Made by a program: the position numbers and the translations under genes
Assembly: GCF_900119495.1 (NCBI RefSeq)
Contig: NZ_LT632435.1
Span: 1,315,982 to 1,379,981 of the forward strand
Direction: 5' to 3'
DNA: 64,000 nucleotides
DNA from: Arcanobacterium urinimassiliense
GTDB taxonomy: Bacteria; Actinomycetota; Actinomycetes; Actinomycetales; Actinomycetaceae
Notes under the pieces: model-generated
What the model saw: only the letters and a program-made list of their open reading frames with translations
Databases searched by the model: none
What the model was told of the DNA's origin: nothing
Part shown: positions 1 through 12,760 of the stretch, one piece after another
Numbering within the stretch: the stretch's first letter is position 1
Layout: every line of letters begins with the position of its first letter

Positions 1-1139
<1,139 letters not shown>

Positions 1140-1312
1140 AAACCAAAAAATTTTGCAAAAAGCCCAAAACGACTCAAACAAAAAACAAAAAACCAGCAAC
1201 ACCACCAAAAAAAAGCAGCACCACCAGTCAAAAAAGCCAACCCCCAAAAACCAGCAAAACCAGAATCCAGAAGCCAACCAAAAAATACAACAAAAAAGCT
1301 GACACACTATTG
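1140..1312 (-). other. rRNA leader, strongly G/T-biased transcript
   Basis: This non-coding stretch between the boxA-like site and the 16S 5' end is almost purely A and C on the plus strand, so the leader RNA is G/U-rich with many U and G runs. Open frames on both strands here are by-products of the base bias and run into the rRNA gene. Such leaders carry processing stems for 16S maturation, but the partner would lie 3' of 16S outside the window, so I cannot show the pairing. Confidence 0.6.
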
Positions 1313-1327
1313 AGATCCCAAACAACA
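1313..1327 (-). promoter_or_regulatory. boxA-like rRNA antitermination site
   Basis: On the minus strand the sequence is TGTTGTTTGGGATCT followed by CAATAGTGTGTCAG. It closely resembles the actinobacterial boxA (TGTTGTTTGAGAACT in mycobacteria) that recruits NusB/NusE for rRNA antitermination. It sits between the promoters and the 16S 5' end, the expected place. The assignment rests on this similarity and on position. Confidence 0.7.
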
Positions 1328-1384
1328 CACCCACACCCGACTCCTAATTCATTTTCGAATCAGTGCCGGAGGAGCAACTTCTCT

Positions 1385-1413
1385 ATCTTAATATTTTTGA
1401 AAAAACTTTCCAA
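1385..1413 (-). promoter_or_regulatory. rrn promoter P2, candidate
   Basis: The minus strand shows TTGGAA (1408-1413), a 17-nt spacer and TAAGAT (1385-1390), about 120 nt downstream of P1 and before the boxA-like site. Tandem rrn promoters are common. This one is weaker and rests only on hexamer spacing. Confidence 0.45.
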
Positions 1414-1505
1414 ATGAAAAGACTCAAAAATCTTGTGATATCGGCCGCTATTTCCCGGAACTCCAGATTTTCTCCAGAGGACCTAGGTCTTGGCGACAAG
1501 AAAAA

Positions 1506-1534
1506 ACTTTACGACATCTGAGTATTTACGTCAA
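1506..1534 (-). promoter_or_regulatory. rrn promoter P1, sigma-A type
   Basis: The minus strand shows TTGACG (1529-1534), a 17-nt spacer and TAAAGT (1506-1511). The -35 is near consensus and the -10 matches four of six positions. It reads towards the 16S gene and lies about 370 nt upstream of its 5' end, just beyond the 3' end of the malic enzyme gene. Confidence 0.65.
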
Positions 1535-1555
1535 ATAAGAACGCGGTGGCTCTGC

Positions 1556-2722
1556 TCACACCCCCAAAACCGCTTTATCATGCGCTTTTACTACCGCATT
1601 AGCCACCGTTTCCGCCACGTGTAAATCAAAAACTTCTGGAATCACGCGCCGCGGACGCACTTCTTGTGCCGGCAGAATGTTGGCAATTGCCCGCGCAGCT
1701 GCCGAAAGCATATCGATAGTTATCTCTTTTGCTCCCGCATCTAATAAGCCGCGGAACAAACCTGGAAATACCAGCACATTATTTATCTGATTCGGATAAT
1801 CGGAACGCCCAGTGGCCACTATAGCGGCTTCTTTCCATGCATCGAGCGGATCTATTTCCGGAGTCGGATTGGCAAGTGCAAATACAATCGCGTGCTCAGC
1901 CATCTGGGCAATATCAGCTAGCTGCAATAAATTACCACTAGATACCCCAATAAACACATCGGCTCCTGCCAAGACTTCCTGCACACTCCCCTGCACATTG
2001 CGTGGATTTGTATGCTGTGCAAGCCATTGCCGATCGGCACCTTTCTCAGTGCGAAAACGCCCAATTGCCCCTTGCCGGCCGCAACCGATAATATCGCGCA
2101 CTCCCGCATGCATTAAAAGTTTAATAATTGCCGTACCAGCCGCTCCGATTCCCGATACGACCACCCGAATATCTTGGATATTTTTCCGGACGACTTGCAA
2201 TGAATTATAGAGAGCCGCTAAGACCACTACTGCCGTGCCGTATTGATCATCGTGAAAAACTGGTATATCTAACTCAGCCCGCAATTTTCTTTCGATTTCA
2301 AAGCAGCGCGGAGCCGATATATCTTCTAAATTTATTCCACCAAAACCAGGCGCAATTGCTTTTACGATTTGCACAATTTCATCTGTATCTTGCGTATCTA
2401 AACAAATTGGCCAGGCATCTACGCCGGCAAAGCGCTTAAAAAGTGCCGCTTTTCCTTCCATCACTGGCAAAGCAGCTTTCGGCCCGATATTACCCAAGCC
2501 AAGCACTGCACTGCCGTCCGTTACCACCGCTACCGAATTTTTCTTCACCGTAAATTCGCGTGCCAAACTCGTATCTTCATGAATAGCTGTGCACATTTGT
2601 GCCACTCCCGGAGTGTAGACGCGCGCCAGATCTGCCGCATCGGTAATAGGATAGCGCAAAGATATGGCAATTTTTCCGCCCCGATGCACGTCTTTAATCG
2701 CATTTAACTGTTGCAGGTTCAT
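1556..2722 (-). CDS. Malic enzyme (oxaloacetate-decarboxylating)
   Basis: Cytoplasmic enzyme that oxidatively decarboxylates malate to pyruvate, linking the C4 pool to pyruvate and NAD(P)H. The 388-residue protein has the short bacterial malic enzyme layout. The N-terminal catalytic part contains YTPGVA, TDGSAVLGLGNIGP, GFGGINLEDISAPRCFEIE and the metal-binding PVFHDDQYGTAVV. The NAD(P)-binding half has a VVSGIGAAGTA dinucleotide fold motif, followed by ANPTPEI and DYPNQINNVLVFPG. Cofactor preference cannot be decided here. There is no C-terminal phosphotransacetylase-like domain, unlike long MaeB proteins. It is a single gene between the rRNA operon and gatB, in the same direction. Confidence 0.93.
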   Translation of the reverse strand: MNLQQLNAIKDVHRGGKIAISLRYPITDAADLARVYTPGVAQMCTAIHEDTSLAREFTVKKNSVAVVTDGSAVLGLGNIGPKAALPVMEGKAALFKRFAGVDAWPICLDTQDTDEIVQIVKAIAPGFGGINLEDISAPRCFEIERKLRAELDIPVFHDDQYGTAVVVLAALYNSLQVVRKNIQDIRVVVSGIGAAGTAIIKLLMHAGVRDIIGCGRQGAIGRFRTEKGADRQWLAQHTNPRNVQGSVQEVLAGADVFIGVSSGNLLQLADIAQMAEHAIVFALANPTPEIDPLDAWKEAAIVATGRSDYPNQINNVLVFPGLFRGLLDAGAKEITIDMLSAAARAIANILPAQEVRPRRVIPEVFDLHVAETVANAVVKAHDKAVLGV

Positions 2723-2834
2723 CTAAACCGACCTCCCGGCATCTATATACACTCACGAAACTATTTGTCAGTACCTATCAGTAGCGACTTCCTAATGTTG
2801 CCAAAATTTTTTTGATTTTTATACGTTAAATAAG

Positions 2835-2869
2835 AGAGGAGCGAGAATAGTTACAATTCCCGCTCCTCT
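2835..2869 (-). terminator. Hairpin terminator after gatCAB
   Basis: AGAGGAGCG (2835-2843) pairs perfectly with CGCTCCTCT (2861-2869), and the loop side can extend the stem. It begins 24 nt past the gatB stop and precedes a T-rich stretch on the minus strand, so it probably ends the gatCAB transcript. Confidence 0.65.
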
Positions 2870-2892
2870 ACGATAACTATTTTTATCGGCTA

Positions 2893-4395
2893 TTAATTTA
2901 GGCCTTTTGCCACCATTTCCGCGATAAGTGCATTTACTTTTGCCGCATCTGCTTTTCCATGTGTGGCGCGCATAACTGCACCGACTATAGCTCCGGCAGC
3001 TTTCACCTTGCCACCCCGGATCTTCTCCACAATATCGGGATTCTTTGCTAATTCGGTGCTTATCACCGCCATCAGCTCATCGTCATTAGATACGATTTCC
3101 AGATTGCGTGCTTTCACTACTTCGAGCGGATCGCCCTCACCAGCTAGTACTCCGGCGAGCACTTCACGCGCCAATTTATCAGTGAGTCGGCCAGCAGAAA
3201 TTAATCCATCTAGCTGCGCCACCTGTGCAGGAGTTACCGGAACATCCGCCAGCTCTATTTCCTGCTCTTTTGCATAGCGAGCCAGTTCGCCCATCCACCA
3301 TTTGCGAGCGCCTTCCGCGCTCGCTCCGGCCTGCACCGAAGATTCAATTAAATCTAAGGCTCCTAAATTGACTATATCGCGCATTTCCAGAGCAGAAACT
3401 CCCCACTCTTCCCGTAGCCGCCGGCGTTTAACAGCGGGTAATTCTGGCAGGGAAGCCTTTATTTCGGCTACCCATTCCCGCGCCGGGGCCAGGGGCACTA
3501 AATCTGGTTCTGGGAAATACCGATAATCTTCTGCGTCTGATTTCGGCCTACCGGGGAGCGTAGTGAAATTACTTTCTTGCCAATGCCGCGTCTCTTGCAG
3601 CACTTTTTCACCCCGCGCCAATATGACTGCTTGCCGGCGCATCTCATACTCCACCGCACCAGCAATAGCTCGGAAAGAATTGACGTTTTTCGTCTCCGTC
3701 CGCGTACCTAAAGGAGCATTCGGATCCGGGCGTAAGGACACATTTACATCTGCCCGCACATTACCGCGCTCCATACGCGCCTGTGAAACGCCAATGGCTT
3801 TCGCAATATCCCGCACTGTCTGCACATACTTCGCCGCAACTTCTGGAGCGCGTGCCCCAGCTCCTTCGATCGGGCGCGTCACGATTTCCACCAAGGGCAC
3901 GCCCGCTCGGTTGTAATCTACCAGTGAATAGGCAGCTCCCTGAATACGGCCACTGCCTCCGATATGCGTATTTTTACCAGCGTCTTCTTCCACGTGCGCT
4001 CTTTCAATTTCTACGCGGAATATATCGCCATCGTCTAACTCAATATCTAGATATCCGTCATAGGCAATAGGCTCATCGGACTGCGAAGTCTGAAAGTTCT
4101 TACACAAATCTGGGTAAAAATAATTCTTCCGCGCAAAACGGCAGCTCTCCGCAATATGACAATTCAACGCCAAACCGAGCCGAATCGCATACTCAATAGC
4201 CTTTTTATTAACTACTGGCAAGGCACCGGGCAAACCCAATGAAACTGGGGTGGTATGCGTATTTGCTTCTCCACCGAAGGCATTGGGAGCACTGTCAAAC
4301 ATTTTCGTCTTAGTACCGAGTTCGACGTGAATTTCCAGACCCAGCACCGGATCAAACTGTGCTACTACCTCGGAGTAATCCATAAGTTCATCCAT
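2893..4395 (-). CDS. gatB: Asp-tRNA(Asn)/Glu-tRNA(Gln) amidotransferase subunit B
   Basis: GatB holds the mischarged tRNA and activates its Asp or Glu side chain with ATP for amidation, using ammonia channelled from GatA. The 500-residue protein is full length. It starts with the GLEIHVEL motif of the GatB cradle, continues with the [17 protein letters not shown] and [12 protein letters not shown] segments of the catalytic domain, and ends in the helical YqeY-like tRNA-binding tail (about residues 350-500). The start codon directly abuts the gatA stop with no gap, so the genes are translationally coupled. A second in-frame ATG four codons later is an alternative start. Confidence 0.97.
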   Translation of the reverse strand: MDELMDYSEVVAQFDPVLGLEIHVELGTKTKMFDSAPNAFGGEANTHTTPVSLGLPGALPVVNKKAIEYAIRLGLALNCHIAESCRFARKNYFYPDLCKNFQTSQSDEPIAYDGYLDIELDDGDIFRVEIERAHVEEDAGKNTHIGGSGRIQGAAYSLVDYNRAGVPLVEIVTRPIEGAGARAPEVAAKYVQTVRDIAKAIGVSQARMERGNVRADVNVSLRPDPNAPLGTRTETKNVNSFRAIAGAVEYEMRRQAVILARGEKVLQETRHWQESNFTTLPGRPKSDAEDYRYFPEPDLVPLAPAREWVAEIKASLPELPAVKRRRLREEWGVSALEMRDIVNLGALDLIESSVQAGASAEGARKWWMGELARYAKEQEIELADVPVTPAQVAQLDGLISAGRLTDKLAREVLAGVLAGEGDPLEVVKARNLEIVSNDDELMAVISTELAKNPDIVEKIRGGKVKAAGAIVGAVMRATHGKADAAKVNALIAEMVAKGLN

Positions 4396-5892
4396 TTACT
4401 TTTCCTCTCCCATAGCTACCGGACATTCACTCGCTGCGGCCGGCGCGAGCGCCTCTACCGCCGCCGCATACTCATACATGGAGGCATCTGCATGGGCTGG
4501 TGCCATTACTTGTACTCCTACCGGCAAACCGTTCACCAAGCCAGCCGGAATAGTCATAGCAGGAACTCCTGCCAAATTAGCCGGAATGGTAGTCATATCG
4601 TTTAAGTACATCTTCATCGGATCGTTGATGTTCTCACCGAAACGGAAAGCGACAGTAGGCGCAGTAGGCGATATCAGCACCGCAACTTTTGAAAAAGCTG
4701 CTGCCAGATCGCGCTGCACTAAGGTACGCACTTTTTGCGCCGAACCGTAGTAAGAATCATAGAAGCCAGCGGAAAGCACGTGCGTGCCGAGAATAATGCG
4801 TCGTTTTACTTCTACCCCGAATTTTGCTTCACGAGTAGCACGCATCATCGTTTCTGCCGTCACGGGACCACTCGTTGGCTCTACCCGGTTGCCGTAACGC
4901 ACCCCATCGAAACGCGCCAAATTAGAAGAGGCTTCCGCCGGCATGATTAAGTAGTAAGCCGCTAAAGCGTATTCAAAAGAGGGGCAAGAAATCTCCACAA
5001 TTTCTGCTCCCCGCTCCCGCAGAGAATCCAAAGTATTGGAGAATACCTCTAGTACACCTTCTCCATATCCGGCAGCGAGAGTTTCTTTAACTATGCCAAT
5101 CTTGCATCCATGCAAATCTGCCGGCTTACCTTTCTGGGCAGCAGCTGGTAAATCCACCTCCGTATCCGGAAGCGAAGTAGAATCAAGAGGATCGTGCCCG
5201 CCTACGAGAGTTTGCAGAATTGCCGCATCTTCTACCGTGCGCGCCACCGGCCCGATTTGATCTAAAGAAGAAGCCATCGCAATTAACCCATAACGCGATA
5301 TAGCTCCATAGGTCGGTTTAGCTCCGACGGTGCCAGTAACTGCCCCAGGCTGGCGAATTGAACCGCCAGTATCGGAACCCAAAGCCCAAGGAGCTAAATA
5401 CGCCGCTACCGCTGCAGCACTTCCACCGCCAGAACCGCCAGGAATACGGCTCGTATCCCACGGGTTGCGAGTAGGCCCGAAAGCAGAATGCTCGGTAGAA
5501 GATCCCATCGCGAATTCATCCATATTAGTATGCCCAAGAATGGGGAGACGGGCGGCTTTAATATTGCGCACTACTGTGGCGTCATAAGGAGCTTTCCACC
5601 CTTCCAACATGGCAGAACCACAGGTAGTGGGAATTCCCCGCTGGCAGATATTATCTTTTATCGCAATCGGCACTCCCGCATAAGGAGGTAACTCTTTCCC
5701 AGCCGCTAAATCGGCGTCTACTGCTTTTGCCGCCGCGAGTGCTCCCTCTTTATCTACAAAGAGAAAAGCGTGCAACTGGGTATCTAATTTCTCTATACGC
5801 GCTAAGAATGCTTGCGTAACTTCTACAGAGCTCAGCTCACCAGCGCGAATAAGTTCAGCTAATTCCCGCGCCGTTTTTTTCACTATTTCCAT
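4396..5892 (-). CDS. gatA: Asp-tRNA(Asn)/Glu-tRNA(Gln) amidotransferase subunit A
   Basis: GatA is the glutaminase/amidase subunit that frees ammonia for GatB. The 498-residue protein has the amidase signature with the full Ser-cisSer-Lys triad: Lys79 in AIKDN, Ser154 in GGSGGGS and Ser178 in [10 protein letters not shown], at the same numbers as in well-studied GatA proteins. It lies in a gatC-gatA-gatB operon, 3 nt after gatC and immediately before gatB. Its presence implies that Gln-tRNA or Asn-tRNA, or both, is made by transamidation in this organism. Confidence 0.97.
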   Translation of the reverse strand: MEIVKKTARELAELIRAGELSSVEVTQAFLARIEKLDTQLHAFLFVDKEGALAAAKAVDADLAAGKELPPYAGVPIAIKDNICQRGIPTTCGSAMLEGWKAPYDATVVRNIKAARLPILGHTNMDEFAMGSSTEHSAFGPTRNPWDTSRIPGGSGGGSAAAVAAYLAPWALGSDTGGSIRQPGAVTGTVGAKPTYGAISRYGLIAMASSLDQIGPVARTVEDAAILQTLVGGHDPLDSTSLPDTEVDLPAAAQKGKPADLHGCKIGIVKETLAAGYGEGVLEVFSNTLDSLRERGAEIVEISCPSFEYALAAYYLIMPAEASSNLARFDGVRYGNRVEPTSGPVTAETMMRATREAKFGVEVKRRIILGTHVLSAGFYDSYYGSAQKVRTLVQRDLAAAFSKVAVLISPTAPTVAFRFGENINDPMKMYLNDMTTIPANLAGVPAMTIPAGLVNGLPVGVQVMAPAHADASMYEYAAAVEALAPAAASECPVAMGEEK

Positions 5893-5895
5893 CTA

Positions 5896-6192
5896 CTATT
5901 CCTCTCCCAAAATCTGCGGCACGGCAAACTTTCCGTCTTCTACTGCTGGAGCCATCTCCAAAACTTCTGGCAGATTTATTCCTTCTCCTATTTCATCTTC
6001 TCGCCAGACATTGGTGAGAGGAATAGGATGAGAAGTAGCGGGAATATCGGGGGCAGCCACTTCAGATACTTTTGCCATAGCATCAGCTATCACAGCTAGC
6101 TCTGCCGTAAATTGATCTACTTCCGCTTCTGTTAAAGAAATACGCGCGAGGTCAGCCACTCGGACTACCTCTTCTCTAGAAAATGTCGACAT
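5896..6192 (-). CDS. gatC: Asp-tRNA(Asn)/Glu-tRNA(Gln) amidotransferase subunit C
   Basis: Small helical subunit (98 residues) that wraps around and stabilises GatA in the GatCAB complex. The N-terminal REEVVRVADLARISLTEAEV segment and the C-terminal part ending in EVLEMAPAVEDGKFAVPQIL are typical for GatC. It is the first gene of the gatCAB operon. AAAGG lies too close to the ATG to act as a ribosome binding site, while TACAAT stands 6 nt upstream of the start, so the mRNA is probably leaderless. Confidence 0.96.
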   Translation of the reverse strand: MSTFSREEVVRVADLARISLTEAEVDQFTAELAVIADAMAKVSEVAAPDIPATSHPIPLTNVWREDEIGEGINLPEVLEMAPAVEDGKFAVPQILGEE

Positions 6193-6198
6193 ACCTTT

Positions 6199-6204
6199 AT
6201 TGTA
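6199..6204 (-). promoter_or_regulatory. -10 element of gatCAB, leaderless start
   Basis: TACAAT on the minus strand ends 6 nt before the gatC ATG, placing the transcription start on or next to the A of the start codon. No convincing -35 hexamer is visible. Confidence 0.5.
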
Positions 6205-6295
6205 GTGCCTAAATTCGGCGCAATGCGAACGGGTAGCGAATTACTTACTTTTACCAGCACTTTGTGAAAGAAAGTTTTCGATTAAACTAGTAGTT

Positions 6296-7555
6296 ATGAA
6301 TGACAGGCGCAGAATTGGAAAAAAGACTCTAAAATCAGTAATTAAATATGGAGCTCTCGGTACTTTCGGAGCACAGCTTACTGCAATTGCTGCCGTCACC
6401 GCCGTGGATGAACACCGGAAACGGCGTAATCCGCAGAGTGGAAAATTCCCGGCCAGCCCCCCGTTAGAGGTACAAATTTCAGATTGCCGAGTGACTATCT
6501 ATACCGACGGGATGCGCCTGTACGATTCTATGCTAGAAACTATTGAACGCGCCCAAGAATACATTTATTTTGAAACCTTTATTATCAAGGCCGATCCGGT
6601 AGGTTTTGCTTTTCGGGAGGCGTTGATTCGCGCGGCGGAACGCGGAGTAAAAGTATTTATTATTCAAGATTCTTGGGGAAATCTAAATCAGCCACCTACT
6701 ATTTCCACCTATCCACCCCACCCCTGCATCCAGGTAATTAACTTCCCACTTATCCGCCCCGGAATTTTAACCGGGCAAGCACGCCAGAAAGGGCGTGACC
6801 ATCGCAAAATTTTGGCGGCAGACGGCAAGGTCGGCTATGTAGGCGGATACAATATCGGTAAACTTTATGCCCAACACTGGCGAGATACCCATATAAAGAT
6901 CACCGGCCCCCAGGTGTGGGAGCTGGAAAACGCTTTTGTGGATATGTGGAATCTCTACCATAGTGAGAAGCAAACTCCGCTACTTGACCGCAATAGCCCT
7001 GATTGGAACCCAGATTTACGGGCGATTGTGAATACTCCTGCCTTTAATTCGCATCCGGTGCGGGCCTCTTATTTAGAGTCGATCGATCGCGCCTCCAAAC
7101 GCGTATGGATAACGATGGGGTATTTTATTCCTGATCAAGGCCTCCGTTTGGCTTTAATTCAGGCTGCACAGCGCGGAGTAGATGTAAGAATTCTGATTCC
7201 GGAATACTCCAACCATATTGTGGCAGACTGGGTGGGGAAACCGCACTATAGCGAACTACTGGAACATGGGGTGCGTATCTTCCTTTACCACGACGCCATG
7301 ATTCACGCTAAAACAATGACGGCAGACGGAATCTGGTCTACCGTGGGTACCACTAATATCGACCGCCTTTCGATGGCCGGTAATTTTGAAATAAATATGA
7401 ATATATTTTCTTCCGATATGGCTACAGCTATGGAGGAAATCTTCCGCCACGATTTGACTAATGCTTCAGAATTGACCCAAGAGATATGGGAAGAGCGCTC
7501 TAATTGGGCCCGATTAGCAGAACAGATACTTCGCCCCTTAGGCCCACTTCTCTAA
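6296..7555 (+). CDS. Cardiolipin synthase-like phospholipase D family protein
   Basis: Membrane-associated phospholipid enzyme of the PLD superfamily, most likely making cardiolipin from phosphatidylglycerol. Two HKD motifs are complete: His169-Lys171-Asp176 in DHRKILAADGK and His337-Lys339-Asp344 in HAKTMTADG. An N-terminal hydrophobic stretch (about residues 18-36) probably anchors it, but the two-helix N-terminus of classical ClsA is missing, so it resembles short Cls forms. TAAACT at 6283-6288 lies 7 nt before the ATG and there is no Shine-Dalgarno, suggesting a leaderless mRNA. It is divergent from gatC. Another PLD-family phospholipid transferase activity cannot be excluded. Confidence 0.85.
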   Translation: MNDRRRIGKKTLKSVIKYGALGTFGAQLTAIAAVTAVDEHRKRRNPQSGKFPASPPLEVQISDCRVTIYTDGMRLYDSMLETIERAQEYIYFETFIIKADPVGFAFREALIRAAERGVKVFIIQDSWGNLNQPPTISTYPPHPCIQVINFPLIRPGILTGQARQKGRDHRKILAADGKVGYVGGYNIGKLYAQHWRDTHIKITGPQVWELENAFVDMWNLYHSEKQTPLLDRNSPDWNPDLRAIVNTPAFNSHPVRASYLESIDRASKRVWITMGYFIPDQGLRLALIQAAQRGVDVRILIPEYSNHIVADWVGKPHYSELLEHGVRIFLYHDAMIHAKTMTADGIWSTVGTTNIDRLSMAGNFEINMNIFSSDMATAMEEIFRHDLTNASELTQEIWEERSNWARLAEQILRPLGPLL

Positions 7556-7674
7556 GGCACGAGCAAAGGCAAACTAGTAAAACTACCAACTAGCAAATAT
7601 GCCTACTAAATAATTCTCTTAACTGATGCAGCCACTCTCCCTAATGTGGCAACAGCTCCTTGGCGCAGGCGCAT

Positions 7675-10221
<2,547 letters not shown>

Positions 10222-10417
10222 CTATGGGTAGGCAGCAGAAAAATCACCCAATTATTTCTAGTGTGAGCTATTTCTAGCACAACTGTTAAGAATCACAGTT
10301 TTACCTCTTTACTAGCACCCACAAACCTGCAAAAGTTATTAACTGTAGTTCACGAAGATATGTAAAAGCATATCCGGTAAATGAAATCGATTCCGTATTC
10401 GGAGGCAGAGGCAAATA

Positions 10418-10666
10418 ATGGATTGGCGCCACAGAGCAGCTTGTTTAAATGAAGATCCGGAATTATTTTTCCCTATCGGTTCTTCGCGCCCTGCTTTAGC
10501 GCAGGCAGAGAAAGCTAAGCAGATATGCCGCAGCTGCTCTGTACTGGACATTTGCTTAAAATGGGCCCTAGATACCAGCCAAGATGCCGGAGTTTGGGGC
10601 GGAATGTCGGAAGACGAACGGCGGGCTATTCGCCGCCGAAATGTGCGCACCCGCCGCGTCGGCTAA
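10418..10666 (+). CDS. whiB1: WhiB family iron-sulfur transcription regulator, WhiB1 type
   Basis: Redox- and NO-sensitive [4Fe-4S] protein that acts with the primary sigma factor. The 82-residue protein has all four cluster cysteines, Cys9, Cys37, Cys40 and Cys46, in the CxxC-x5-C arrangement, the GVWGGMSEDERR turn and a basic C-terminal tail (RRRNVRTRR) for DNA contact. The start MDWRHRAAC and the rest match mycobacterial WhiB1 closely. Its convergent neighbour is the PdtaS kinase, the same partner as in Mycobacterium tuberculosis, which supports orthology. GGAGG lies upstream of the ATG. The 220-nt upstream region has an AACTGT/ACAGTT inverted repeat (10281-10300) of unknown role. Confidence 0.95.
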   Translation: MDWRHRAACLNEDPELFFPIGSSRPALAQAEKAKQICRSCSVLDICLKWALDTSQDAGVWGGMSEDERRAIRRRNVRTRRVG

Positions 10667-10717
10667 TGCTACCAACCTCTACTATTTAACTATTTAGCGC
10701 AATTTTTAGTACCGCAC

Positions 10718-10741
10718 TGTTTAACGCAATATTTAACGCAA
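10718..10741. repeat. 12-bp tandem duplication spanning the pdtaS stop codon
   Basis: Two adjacent 12-nt copies, TGTTTAACGCAA and TATTTAACGCAA, differ at one position. The second contains the pdtaS stop codon and its last two codons, so the copy outside the gene repeats the gene end. Confidence 0.7.
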
Positions 10742-12160
10742 ACGCATAGTAGTTTTTACGAGCGTGCCCCCCTCCGGAGCATTTTCCCAACTAATCCGGC
10801 CATCTAATTCGTGGTTTACCAGAGTCTTAACGATTTTCGTACCGAGACCATCTCCGGGCATTTTATCGCCAATTCCTACTCCGTTATCCTGCACCTCAAG
10901 ATGAAGAAGATTATCTGTACGTGCCGCCCGTACCTGAATCTCGCCGCCCGCAGAAAGCCCATGCTCTACCGCATTAGAAATTATTTCATTTAGCACCATC
11001 GCCAAGGCCGTAGCTTGCTCAGCCCGCACTTTCCCAAAACTACCCGTAAAATCAATACTCACATCATTATTAGAAGTGACCGCAATATCGCGCACCATGC
11101 GTAGCAACGAACCGAATACGGAATCAAATTCCACCACTTCGTCTACCGTCTGCGAAAGCCCTTCATGCACTAGGGCAATCATCTCTACACGGCGCTGAGC
11201 CTGCCCGAGCGCTTCTTTAATTTCCGCATTGGATGCACGCCGCCCCTGCAAGCGCAACAGCGCCGAAACTGTCTGCAGATTATTCTTTACTCGATGATTT
11301 ATCTCCCGAATAGTGGCATCTTTGGAAAGAAGTTGCTGCTCTTGCCGGCGCAGCTCCGTGACGTCGCGGCTCATCACAATTGCGCCCAGTCTTTTTCCAT
11401 TTTCTAAGAGCGGCACACTGCGCACCGAAACAGTGACGCCGTGCGTAGTAATTTCTGAATTCCAGGCCGCTTTTCCGGTGAGCACTAGGGGCAAAGATTC
11501 ATCCGGCACTGCATATTCTTCCAAATGCCCCGTAACTACTTCGGCTAGCACTTGCCCCGCGAGAGGCTTTTCTTCGCCAAGCCGTCGAAAATGCGATACC
11601 GAGTTCGGGCTCGCATAGATTACGACCCCTTCCGAATCTAAATGAATTACTCCGTCTGATACCCGAGGTGCACCTCGCCGCACCCCTAAGGGGACATCAC
11701 TAAAAGGAAATTCTCCACTCGCCACCATATGGAATAATGTCTGGGAAATTTCTTCATAGTTTTCGTGGCGTTGCGAAGGCACTCTATCTGGCACTTCTGC
11801 CGTCACTACCTGCATTACCGCTATTATCGAGCCCTTATAAACTACTGGAATATAGGTGTGAAGCACCCCGTCGCGATTTTGCCGAAATATATTTTTATCA
11901 CGGCAAGCCTGCTCGATATTGTGTGAATCTATACGAGCAGCCCGGTCTCCCACGATATCAGCTTCGATAATGGTTGCTGCCGTAGCGGGGCGCGAGTGAG
12001 CACCTATTACGTAACCAGCAGAAGTCTCCACATAGAGCAATAGATCCGAAAAAGAGATATCGGCAATGGTAGACCAATCTCCAATAAGTAAATGTAAGCG
12101 TTCCCGCTCTCCTGCATTGAGACGCCCAGAGCGCTCTAAAATTTTTGTCAAAGTAGGCAC
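10733..12160 (-). CDS. pdtaS: Sensor histidine kinase, PdtaS type
   Basis: Cytosolic sensor kinase of the HWE/HisKA_2 class; its M. tuberculosis homologue phosphorylates the antiterminator PdtaR. The 475-residue protein has an N-terminal GAF-like domain (about 1-150), a PAS domain (about 165-275), a dimerisation helix with the phospho-acceptor His289 in REINHRVKNNLQT, and a HATPase domain with the N box NEIISNAVEHG and the G boxes DNGVGIG and GDGLGTKIV. There is no membrane segment. Translation starts at GTG 12160 with no Shine-Dalgarno; TATCCT lies 6 nt upstream, suggesting a leaderless mRNA. It converges on whiB1 and diverges from the DUF2505 gene. No pdtaR is in the window. Confidence 0.93.
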   Translation of the reverse strand: MPTLTKILERSGRLNAGERERLHLLIGDWSTIADISFSDLLLYVETSAGYVIGAHSRPATAATIIEADIVGDRAARIDSHNIEQACRDKNIFRQNRDGVLHTYIPVVYKGSIIAVMQVVTAEVPDRVPSQRHENYEEISQTLFHMVASGEFPFSDVPLGVRRGAPRVSDGVIHLDSEGVVIYASPNSVSHFRRLGEEKPLAGQVLAEVVTGHLEEYAVPDESLPLVLTGKAAWNSEITTHGVTVSVRSVPLLENGKRLGAIVMSRDVTELRRQEQQLLSKDATIREINHRVKNNLQTVSALLRLQGRRASNAEIKEALGQAQRRVEMIALVHEGLSQTVDEVVEFDSVFGSLLRMVRDIAVTSNNDVSIDFTGSFGKVRAEQATALAMVLNEIISNAVEHGLSAGGEIQVRAARTDNLLHLEVQDNGVGIGDKMPGDGLGTKIVKTLVNHELDGRISWENAPEGGTLVKTTMRLR

Positions 12161-12197
12161 ACTTTCAGGATAGACGGTTTTTCGATTTAATAGGAGT

Positions 12198-12734
12198 ATG
12201 GATTTTAGATATGAGATGACTTTTACAGCAGAACTCTCCGAGCTGTGCCCAGTGCTAAAGAGCCGAGCCCTTTTTGCCGCGCGCGCCGAAAAACTAGCGC
12301 TTACTTCCTATGAATTGCAGGAAAGCTCCACTCCGGATGCCCCTGCCAGCGCTGCTGCGGATACCCCGAGCAGCGCTCCGGCCGATACAGAGATCACCTT
12401 TGCGGCACATATTGAAAATACCCAGCTGCCCGGCTTGGCAAGAAATCTACTCCCGCGCGGAGCTGATATTAACCTCACCGCCATATTCCACACTGATAGT
12501 GATTACGCAAAAATGGATATGGATTACCAAATCGATATTCAGGGAGCACCGCTCAGCATAACTTTAGAAGGAGTAGCTCTCCCTGCTGCACCTGGGAGTA
12601 AAATCATCTATAGCGGCACCCTAAAAGCGAGTGATCCTTTCTTCGGGCGCCTAATTGAGAAGAAAATTCTGAGCTACGCTCCGCAGGTACTCGAAAATGA
12701 TAAAGATCTGATTATGCACATCTTAGGCAACTAA
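12198..12734 (+). CDS. DUF2505 domain-containing protein
   Basis: A 178-residue protein of unknown function that matches the actinobacterial DUF2505 family, a predicted SRPBCC/START-like fold for binding a hydrophobic ligand. The start FRYEMTFTAELSELCPVL fits the first strand and helix of that fold, and the C-terminal half has the long amphipathic helix. An Ala/Ser/Pro/Thr-rich insert lies at about residues 45-65. The start at 12198 was chosen because the family motif begins there. AGGAG is only 1 nt from the ATG, so it cannot serve as a ribosome binding site; TTTAAT stands 6 nt upstream, consistent with a leaderless mRNA. Confidence 0.75.
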   Translation: MDFRYEMTFTAELSELCPVLKSRALFAARAEKLALTSYELQESSTPDAPASAAADTPSSAPADTEITFAAHIENTQLPGLARNLLPRGADINLTAIFHTDSDYAKMDMDYQIDIQGAPLSITLEGVALPAAPGSKIIYSGTLKASDPFFGRLIEKKILSYAPQVLENDKDLIMHILGN

Positions 12735-12760
12735 ATACTTATCTCCTTTAGGATAGAACT

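Noticed and set aside
10261-10300. CRP-type operator upstream of whiB1
   Set aside because: GTGTGA is present but the second half site does not match TCACA; only a weak AACTGT/ACAGTT repeat remains.
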